13,536 nt of DNA from an uncultured Chloroflexota bacterium. Lineage in GTDB: Bacteria; Chloroflexota; Limnocylindria; Limnocylindrales; Limnocylindraceae. The notes below the pieces were generated by a model. That model was not told where the DNA came from. It searched no databases and saw only the letters and a program-made list of their open reading frames with translations. The position numbers were made by a program, and so were the translations under genes. Position 1 is the first letter of the stretch, and each line of letters opens with the position of its first letter. Shown here one piece after another: positions 6,574 to 12,067 of the stretch. The stretch covers positions 1 to 13,536 of the forward strand of contig CAINCM010000027.1 in the NCBI GenBank assembly GCA_903847005.1, written 5' to 3'.

Positions 6574-7326
6574 ATGAGTGAGACCCGATCGAGCACCTGG
6601 CTGGCGGGAGTCCGCACCCTCCTCGATCGACTGGAGACCACGCAGGGTGCCGCGATCGAGGCGCTTGCGATCGCCGGTTGCGATGCGATCCGCGCCGGAG
6701 GGATCGTGCACGTTGCCGGGACGGGCCACTCCGCGATCATTCCACTCGAGGCGTTCCATCGAGCGGGCGGCCTCGCCGCGATGAATCCGCTCTGGGACCC
6801 CGCGACGCTCCCGCCAACGGGCGCACCGCAGGCGACGCTGCTCGAGCGCGATCCTGCGCGCGGCACCGCCGCGGTGAAGGCGGCGGGCATCAAGCCAGGC
6901 GAGCTGCTCATCGTGGTGAGCCAGTCGGGGATCAACGGTGCGCCGGTGGAGACGGCGATCGCCGGCGCCGCCGCGGGTGCAATCGTTGGTGCGTTCGTGA
7001 GCCTGCCGCACTCCAGCGGTCTCGCCAGCCGTCATCCGTCCGGCAAGACGCTGGCGCAGGTCGCCACCCATGTCATCGACACCGGGGTGCCGCGCGGCGA
7101 CGCGCTCCTCCCGCGACCTGACGGCAGCAGCGCACTTGCCGCGAGCACGATGCTCTTCACCGCCGCCTGGTACCTCTTCTTGGAACGACTCTTGGCACGA
7201 CTCGACGAAGCGGGCGTCGAGACACCGATCTGGAAGTCGTCGAACGCGCCCGGCGGCGACGAGTGGAACGCACGCTACTTCGCGCGCTACGCAGATCGCG
7301 TCGCCGGCCTTCGGGGCGAGGCCTAG
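6574..7326 (+). CDS. SIS-domain (UPF0309-like) phosphosugar-binding protein
   Basis: A 250-residue cytoplasmic protein with one sugar-isomerase (SIS) domain. The phosphosugar-binding motifs are visible: GTGHS at 49-53 and SQSG at 116-119. The family-typical EAFHRAGGLAAMNPLW stretch (59-74) and a conserved HPSGKTL (154-160) point to the UPF0309/SIS_2 group rather than MurQ etherase or GlmS. The biochemical reaction of this group is not firmly established; binding or isomerising an amino-sugar phosphate fits the next gene, nagA. Its TAG stop overlaps the nagA GTG (TAGTG), so the two are almost certainly coupled. There is no Shine-Dalgarno; a -10-like box 6 nt upstream suggests leaderless translation from the ATG at 6574. 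The frame is open upstream, but that part lies inside gcvP. A MurNAc-6-phosphate etherase-like role is possible but less supported. Confidence 0.85.
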   Translation: MSETRSSTWLAGVRTLLDRLETTQGAAIEALAIAGCDAIRAGGIVHVAGTGHSAIIPLEAFHRAGGLAAMNPLWDPATLPPTGAPQATLLERDPARGTAAVKAAGIKPGELLIVVSQSGINGAPVETAIAGAAAGAIVGAFVSLPHSSGLASRHPSGKTLAQVATHVIDTGVPRGDALLPRPDGSSALAASTMLFTAAWYLFLERLLARLDEAGVETPIWKSSNAPGGDEWNARYFARYADRVAGLRGEA

Positions 7327-8564
7327 TGGCATCCGCCTCCGCCGCGGTGCGTGGCATCCGCGGGGCCGCACTTGTGGGCGGCAAGATCCTCGACGATGTC
7401 CTCATCGGCATCGATCCGAGCGGCGTCGGGAAGATCGTCTCCGTCGCGCGGGCGCGCAGCGGCAGTGCGCTCGCCGCACGCGCGCGTCGCGTGGAAGGGC
7501 TGATCGTCCCGGGATACGTGGACGTGCACCTGCACGGCGCAGGGGGGCACGACGTGCTCGGACCCGGTGGCGCGCGGGCGCTCTTGATGGCGTCACGTGG
7601 CATGAAGAGCCCGGAGCGCGAGGTCGTTGCGGCGCTCCGCGGACTCGCCGTCGAGACGGCGAAGCACGGATATGCGGCGATCCTCCCGGCGACGGTGAGC
7701 CTTCCCGTCGAGAGCCTGCGACTCTGGGTCCGCGCGGTCGGCGTGGCGCGCGCAGAACAACACGACGAACTGCGACGCGGCCGCGCACGCGACGAGGCGA
7801 TCATCCTCGGCGCGAACTCCGAAGGCCCGTCGATCAGCCATGCGCGCAAGGGCGCGCACGATCCCGTGGTCCTCATCAGCGGAGCGGAGATGCTTCGCGC
7901 GATGGAGGATCGACCGAGCGACTGGTCGCCGCTCCGCCTCGTCACCGTCGCCCCCGAGCTCAAAGGCGGCGAAGATCTCATTCGCGCACTCGCCAAGCGA
8001 AAGATCGTGGTCTCCGTTGGACACAGCACCGCGACGTTCGAGCAGGCGAATGCCGCGTGGGCGGCCGGCGCCACGAGCACCACGCACCTCTGCAACGGCA
8101 TGGATCCGTTCCACCACCGCACGCCTGGACTGGTCGGTGCGGCACTGGCGCATCGCAGCGCGCGCGTGGAAATGATCTGCGACGGCGTCCATGTGGAGGG
8201 GAACGTGGTGAAGATCCTCGCCGACGTTCTCGGCAGCCGCCTGATGGTGGTCTCCGACGCCTGTCCGGTCGCCGGCCTCGGCGACGGCGACTTCATGCTC
8301 GGCAGCATGCCGGCGCGGGTGAGGGGGGCGCACGCCACGCTGCGCGACGGCACGCTGGTCGGCGCCGTCTCCCTAGTCGACGTGGGCGTGCAGAATCTCA
8401 TTCGGTTCGGCGTGGCGCTCCCCGCTGCGGTGGCCGCCGCAAGCAAGACGCCCGCAGATCTCCTGCGCACACCTGAGCTCGGTCGGATCGCCGTCGGCGC
8501 GGCCGCGCGCCTCTCCACGATCGACCCGACGAGCGGTAAGCTGCGCGGTCGCGTCAGCTTCTAG
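7326..8564 (+). CDS. nagA: N-acetylglucosamine-6-phosphate deacetylase-like amidohydrolase
   Basis: A 412-residue amidohydrolase of the NagA family, which converts N-acetylglucosamine-6-phosphate to glucosamine-6-phosphate and acetate in amino-sugar or peptidoglycan recycling. Motifs in order: PGYVDVHLHGAGG (62-74, His68/His70), metal ligand Glu167 in NSEGPS, His233 in VGHSTATF, THLCNGMDPFHHRTPG (253-268, His254), DGVH (286-289), and catalytic Asp311 in VVSDA. Two changes are notable: the usual HLEGPF/W is NSEGPS here, and the usual LAGS after DGT is LVGA. They could shift substrate preference, but the catalytic aspartate and main ligands remain. The GTG start at 7326 overlaps the upstream TAG by one base, implying coupling to the SIS gene; upstream in-frame ATGs lie inside that gene. 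The next gene is convergent, 35 nt away. Family secure; exact substrate less so. Confidence 0.9.
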   Translation: MASASAAVRGIRGAALVGGKILDDVLIGIDPSGVGKIVSVARARSGSALAARARRVEGLIVPGYVDVHLHGAGGHDVLGPGGARALLMASRGMKSPEREVVAALRGLAVETAKHGYAAILPATVSLPVESLRLWVRAVGVARAEQHDELRRGRARDEAIILGANSEGPSISHARKGAHDPVVLISGAEMLRAMEDRPSDWSPLRLVTVAPELKGGEDLIRALAKRKIVVSVGHSTATFEQANAAWAAGATSTTHLCNGMDPFHHRTPGLVGAALAHRSARVEMICDGVHVEGNVVKILADVLGSRLMVVSDACPVAGLGDGDFMLGSMPARVRGAHATLRDGTLVGAVSLVDVGVQNLIRFGVALPAAVAAASKTPADLLRTPELGRIAVGAAARLSTIDPTSGKLRGRVSF

Positions 8565-8599
8565 GAGTGAGCGCTCGACGGCAGATCACGACCTGAGGG

Positions 8600-9166
8600 T
8601 CAGGCGCGATCCCACCAGTGCTTCGCAAGCGCAACGAGCGCGCCGATCCCGAACTTGAAGAGCAGATCTGCCTGCACGATCTGCAGCATGAGCCACGCGT
8701 CGTAGCCGGGTTCGCCGGCGAACGCCACCACGGTGAAGGCGGCGGAGTCCAGGGGGACGCTCACCGCGTTGCTGGAGAAGACGCGCATCAACCACGAGCG
8801 CGATCGAAGCCGATGGTAGATCTGCGTATCCACGCTCTCTGAGAGGAGGATGGCGCCGAACGACGCGACCAAGAACCGCGCGGGTGTCTCAAGCGCAGCG
8901 GCCACGATCACGTTCACCACCGCCGCCAACCCGATCATGAGGAAGATCGGCGTCCGCCCCAAGCCTGCGCGCGCGCTCGTCTGGTGGGCGATGTCCCGCA
9001 ACGTGAAGGTGGCGCCGAACGTCAGCGTCCCCGCGGAGAGCATGCCGAGCGGACCAAGGTCGATGAAGATCGGAATCAGGAGGTTGCTCACCGCCACGGC
9101 CACGGTGTAGAGCGCCGCCGTCAGGCTCAACCAGAGCACGTGGCCCTTCTTCGACTGGCCGCGCAT
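8600..9166 (-). CDS. yhhQ: Queuosine precursor transporter, YhhQ/VUT family
   Basis: A 188-residue integral membrane protein with about five to six hydrophobic segments (near 12-32, 40-56, 72-93, 97-112, 133-150 and 160-180). The VUT/DUF165 features are present: GTLTFGATFTLRD (46-58), an acidic SESVDTQIYHRL stretch (109-120) and SSNAVSVPLDSAAF (131-144). In E. coli YhhQ imports the queuosine precursors preQ0 and preQ1; other members import queuine or queuosine. Its ATG overlaps the stop of the upstream Q-salvage nucleosidase by one base (TGATG), so they form a coupled pair and the salvaged compound is more likely queuosine or queuine than preQ0. The reading frame continues far upstream, but that part is antisense to other genes, and MRGQSKKG is the natural start. 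No strong Shine-Dalgarno was found. It converges on nagA. Confidence 0.9.
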   Translation of the reverse strand: MRGQSKKGHVLWLSLTAALYTVAVAVSNLLIPIFIDLGPLGMLSAGTLTFGATFTLRDIAHQTSARAGLGRTPIFLMIGLAAVVNVIVAAALETPARFLVASFGAILLSESVDTQIYHRLRSRSWLMRVFSSNAVSVPLDSAAFTVVAFAGEPGYDAWLMLQIVQADLLFKFGIGALVALAKHWWDRA

Positions 9167-10167
9167 CAGTACATCACCGTGCGCGTGAGGTGATGCGGAT
9201 GATGCGTGGCGTGGTAGCTCTTCCAGAGTCGGTAGTCCACCTGCGGGCTGATCAGCTGCAGCGACGCCGGTCGCAGCAAGTTGATTTCGTCGGTGAGGCG
9301 CGCCACCGCGTAGATGGAGAGCGCACGCAGCTCGACCTCCTCTTCGCTGTCGCGCGGGATCTCCACGCCGCCGTCGATCGCCTCGGTGAGCGCCGGGTCG
9401 AAGGCGGCGATCTCCATCACGCGCAGGGCGACGGGGACGATGTAGTCGGCAAACGCGGTGGCGCGCCACGGATCGCTGAGCACCTTCTTTCCAACGCGCG
9501 CGAGCGAGAGGTGGAGCGACCAGAGGCCGAGTTGCGCCAGTTTCGCAATCGTGATCTTGTGCCCGCGCCAGTCGCTGACGTCGTGGAAGCGCGGGAACTC
9601 GGCGGGGAGTCGCTCCAAGAGCCCATCGCCGTTCGCATAGAGCGAGGGGGCGCACGAGGCGACCCAGCGGTGCCAGGATCCCTGGTAACGATCCACAAGG
9701 ATCGCACCGACCTCGTTCAGGATCTGTGCGCGCTCCGCAAGCATCGGCATCTCGATGTTGCCCTGGAAGATCGTTGCGAGCTCGTCGCGCGTGACGCGGG
9801 CGGCCCAGTCGCCGCTGAGCAGCGGTCGTCCGGCGCCGATGGCACGGTGCATGCATGCGACCATCGCCTCGCTGTCGACGTACGTGACGCCCTTCATCTC
9901 GGTTTGGAACCTCACGGATGTCGAGAAGTCGGTGAACGCGAAGTTCAGCGTGTTGATCAGCATGGTGAGGTCCGTGATGCGATCTGGATCCGGACCCACA
10001 TCGAACGGTCCGGCCGGTCCACCGCCCACGGGGGCAAACTCTTCGTACGCCATCCAGCGCGCGACCCGACGGATCGCCTCCTCGGAGATGCGCACATGGC
10101 GCGGGGCATCCACCACAGGGAGGACCGACTGCAGCACCGGGCTCTCCCAGATCTGGCTCTCGCGCAT
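9166..10167 (-). CDS. qng1: Queuosine 5'-phosphate N-glycosylase / Q salvage protein (Qng1, DUF2419)
   Basis: A 333-residue protein of the Q_salvage family (DUF2419, human C9orf64/QNG1). Family members release queuine from queuosine 5'-phosphate for insertion into tRNA. The typical order is visible: INTLNFAF (71-78), GVTYVDSEAMVACMHRAI (93-110), IFQGNIEMPMLAER (133-146), a Phe-rich FPRFHDVSDWRG (191-202), KLAQLGLWSLHL (209-220) and the C-terminal PQVDYRLWKSYH (308-319). The start at 10167 was chosen because GGAGGGG lies 4 nt upstream; an ATG 9 codons earlier (10194) has no Shine-Dalgarno but could be a leaderless start. It is translationally coupled to the YhhQ transporter, which supports salvage rather than de novo queuosine synthesis. 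No other queuosine gene (tgt, queA) is in the window. Cytoplasmic, no membrane segment. Confidence 0.9.
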   Translation of the reverse strand: MRESQIWESPVLQSVLPVVDAPRHVRISEEAIRRVARWMAYEEFAPVGGGPAGPFDVGPDPDRITDLTMLINTLNFAFTDFSTSVRFQTEMKGVTYVDSEAMVACMHRAIGAGRPLLSGDWAARVTRDELATIFQGNIEMPMLAERAQILNEVGAILVDRYQGSWHRWVASCAPSLYANGDGLLERLPAEFPRFHDVSDWRGHKITIAKLAQLGLWSLHLSLARVGKKVLSDPWRATAFADYIVPVALRVMEIAAFDPALTEAIDGGVEIPRDSEEEVELRALSIYAVARLTDEINLLRPASLQLISPQVDYRLWKSYHATHHPHHLTRTVMY

Positions 10168-10209
10168 CACGCCCCTCCATACCGCACCGGTCATGATCCA
10201 TCGTCGTCT

Positions 10210-10262
10210 GCCTCCGCGGCGACGATCGGCCGCGACACGCCGTGCACAGAGTGCGCGGAGGC
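10210..10262. repeat. Nine-base inverted repeat between divergent qng1 and rbsK
   Basis: GCCTCCGCG (10210-10218) is repeated in perfect inverted form as CGCGGAGGC (10254-10262), separated by 35 nt. It sits in the middle of the only intergenic space over 100 nt other than the riboswitch region (10168-10324). It could be an operator or an RNA stem in a leader, but GC-rich sequence produces such repeats by chance at an appreciable rate. Nothing else recognisable lies in this gap apart from the two ribosome-binding sites. Confidence 0.35.
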
Positions 10263-10324
10263 GGCATCATCATCGCAGACTCGCCGCGCCGTGTGCGTGG
10301 TTCAACAAGGGCGAAAGGTGAAAG

Positions 10325-11260
10325 ATGAGCGAACCACGCATCCTGGTTGTCGGCAGCACGATGATGGACCTGATCGCCTACGCGCAACGACTCCCCGAAG
10401 TGGGTGAGACGCTGGTGGGCGATCGCTTCCAGATGGGCTTCGGCGGCAAGGGGGCGAACCAGGCGGTGATGGCGGCGCGCTTCGGTGCCCCGGTGGCGAT
10501 GGTGAACGCCGTGGGGAGCGACGCGTACGGTGCGGCGCACATGGAGAACTTCGCCAAGGAGAAGATCGACACCACGTGGATGCGCACGGTGGAAGGGAGC
10601 AGCGGTGTCGCGCCGATCTGGGTCGATGCGAAGGGGAAGAATCGCATCATCATCATTCCCGGTGCGAACAACAGCACCGATCCGGCAGTGGCCGAAGCGG
10701 CGGTGCGCGAATTTTCGCCATCCATCGTCGTCGGCGAACTCGAGATCCCGCAGCATGTGACGCTCGCCGCATTCCGCGCCGCCCGCGCGGCCGGGATCAC
10801 CACGCTCCTCAATCCTGCGCCCGCCGCCGAGTTGAATCCCGACCTGCTCGCGGCGACCGACTGGCTCGCCCCCAACGAGACGGAGTTCGCCACCATCTTC
10901 GGCGGTGAGCCGCGCGGCGACGGCGCGAGCGCGCGCATCAAGGCGGCCGCCACCAGTTCCGGGACGAACCTGATCGTCACGCTCGGATCTGCGGGGGCGG
11001 TGATCGCAGTCCCGGGCGAGGAGCTGGTCAGCATCCCGGCCCCCGAAGCGAAGGTCGTGGACACCACAGGGGCGGGGGACGCCTTCCTCGGTGCGTTCGC
11101 GTTCGCCGTTGCGAGCGGACTCGACCCTGTAGAGTCGGCGAAGCTCTCTGTTGCCTGTGCCTCCGCGAGCGTGGAGCGACTCGGGACGCAGAGCAGCTAC
11201 CTCAGTCGAGAAGACGCCGCGGCGCTTGCCGCCCCGTATCTGGCGAGAAGGAGCTCCTGA
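10325..11260 (+). CDS. rbsK: Ribokinase (PfkB family)
   Basis: A 311-residue PfkB-family sugar kinase that phosphorylates D-ribose to ribose-5-phosphate with ATP in the cytoplasm. Ribokinase features: an early Asp in GSTMMDLI (10-17), FGGKGANQA (39-47), LNPAPAAEL (162-170), APNETE (182-187), and the C-terminal signature DTTGAGDAF (246-254) with catalytic Asp252. The GGKGANQA and NPAPA blocks favour ribokinase over pseudouridine, fructose or adenosine kinases. The start has AAAGGTG 4 nt upstream. The TGA overlaps the uridine phosphorylase ATG by one base (TGATG), so the two are coupled, which suggests ribose use linked to nucleoside breakdown. A nucleoside-kinase activity cannot be excluded from sequence alone. 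Confidence 0.92.
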   Translation: MSEPRILVVGSTMMDLIAYAQRLPEVGETLVGDRFQMGFGGKGANQAVMAARFGAPVAMVNAVGSDAYGAAHMENFAKEKIDTTWMRTVEGSSGVAPIWVDAKGKNRIIIIPGANNSTDPAVAEAAVREFSPSIVVGELEIPQHVTLAAFRAARAAGITTLLNPAPAAELNPDLLAATDWLAPNETEFATIFGGEPRGDGASARIKAAATSSGTNLIVTLGSAGAVIAVPGEELVSIPAPEAKVVDTTGAGDAFLGAFAFAVASGLDPVESAKLSVACASASVERLGTQSSYLSREDAAALAAPYLARRSS

Positions 11261-12051
11261 TGGCCGCAACGGAGAAGGACGGACGAAAGCACCACATCGG
11301 CCTGAAGCAGGGCGAGGTCGGTCGCTACGTGCTCCTCCCGGGCGATCCCGGTCGCGTCGAGGCGATCGCTCGTCGCTTCGACAATCCGCGTCTGGTGATG
11401 CAGCGTCGCGAGTACACCACCTGGGTCGGCGAGCTCGACGGGGTCCCCGTGGCCTGCACGTCGACGGGGATCGGCTGTCCGTCGACTGCCATCGCCGTGG
11501 AAGAGCTGCACGACATCGGCGCGGACACGTTCATTCGCGTCGGCACATCCGGCTCCATGCAACCGCACATCAAACCCGGCTCACTCGGCGTCATCAGCGG
11601 CGCGATCCGCGACGAAGGGACAAGTCGCCACTATCTCCCCATCGAATTCCCTGCCGTTGCAGATCTCGACGTGACGATGGCGCTGCGCGAGGCGGCGCTG
11701 GCGAGCGGCTTCCCTTCGTATGTCGGCGTCGCGCAGTCGAAAGATTCGTTCTACGGACAGCATGCGCCAGAGCGCATGCCGATCGCCGACGACTTGAAGC
11801 GACGATGGAAGGCGTGGATGGCGGGAGGTGCCATCTGCTCCGAGATGGAGGCGGCCACGCTCTTCATCGTTGCCGCCACACTCGGCGCGCGCGCCGGCGG
11901 CACCATGCTGATCCTGGGGAACCCGGAGCAGCGACCGATGACCGCGGACGAAGAGGCGGCCTGCGACATCAACCGCGTGATCGATACGGGTGTAGGCGGG
12001 CTGCGGCGACTGATCGCGGCGGATCGGGCCAGCGGGCGACTTTCTCGCTGA
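11260..12051 (+). CDS. udp: Uridine phosphorylase (PNP/UDP family)
   Basis: A 263-residue nucleoside phosphorylase that cleaves uridine with phosphate to uracil and ribose-1-phosphate. It shows VLLPGDPGRVE (24-34), EYTTWVGELDG (51-61), STGIGCPST (68-76), FIRVGTSG (91-98), the uridine phosphorylase-like KDSFYGQHAPERMP (161-174), and SEMEAATLF (194-202) with the ribose-binding Glu. FYGQ...ER and EFPAVAD favour uridine over purine substrates. AAGGAG lies 6 nt before the ATG, which overlaps the ribokinase stop. Ribokinase acts on free ribose rather than ribose-1-phosphate, so the two enzymes meet only via a phosphopentomutase or nucleosidase not encoded here. Only 16 nt separate it from the icd start. 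Confidence 0.92.
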   Translation: MAATEKDGRKHHIGLKQGEVGRYVLLPGDPGRVEAIARRFDNPRLVMQRREYTTWVGELDGVPVACTSTGIGCPSTAIAVEELHDIGADTFIRVGTSGSMQPHIKPGSLGVISGAIRDEGTSRHYLPIEFPAVADLDVTMALREAALASGFPSYVGVAQSKDSFYGQHAPERMPIADDLKRRWKAWMAGGAICSEMEAATLFIVAATLGARAGGTMLILGNPEQRPMTADEEAACDINRVIDTGVGGLRRLIAADRASGRLSR

Positions 12052-12055
12052 TCGC

Positions 12056-12061
12056 TATCCT
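12056..12061 (+). promoter_or_regulatory. -10-like box of a probable leaderless icd transcript
   Basis: TATCCT ends 6 nt before the ATG at 12068, only 4 nt after the udp stop. No Shine-Dalgarno exists in the 16-nt gap. Spacing is identical to that before the SIS gene, supporting a leaderless start. No good -35 hexamer is seen; read-through from udp is possible in addition. Confidence 0.5.
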
Positions 12062-12067
12062 GCGCAG

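Noticed and set aside
8569..8604. Short palindrome GAGCGCTC and hairpin CCTGA-GGG-TCAGG between convergent nagA and yhhQ, considered as a bidirectional terminator.
   Set aside because: Stems are only 4-5 bp, there is no T-run on either strand, and the second hairpin overlaps the yhhQ stop codon.
10292..10300. TGTGCGTGG upstream of rbsK, identical to a 9-mer in the riboswitch leader (3366-3374).
   Set aside because: A single 9-nt match in GC-rich DNA with no shared -10 context is expected by chance.
8600..11269. An 889-codon open frame on the minus strand spanning far upstream of the YhhQ gene.
   Set aside because: Only its last 188 codons encode a recognisable protein. The rest is antisense to rbsK and out of frame with qng1, both clear genes; GC-rich DNA has few stop codons in shadow frames.
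12060..12067. Palindrome CTGCGCAG before the icd ATG, also at 6527-6534, considered as an operator.
   Set aside because: The same or nearly the same octamer occurs within coding sequence in this GC-rich window, so it carries little information.
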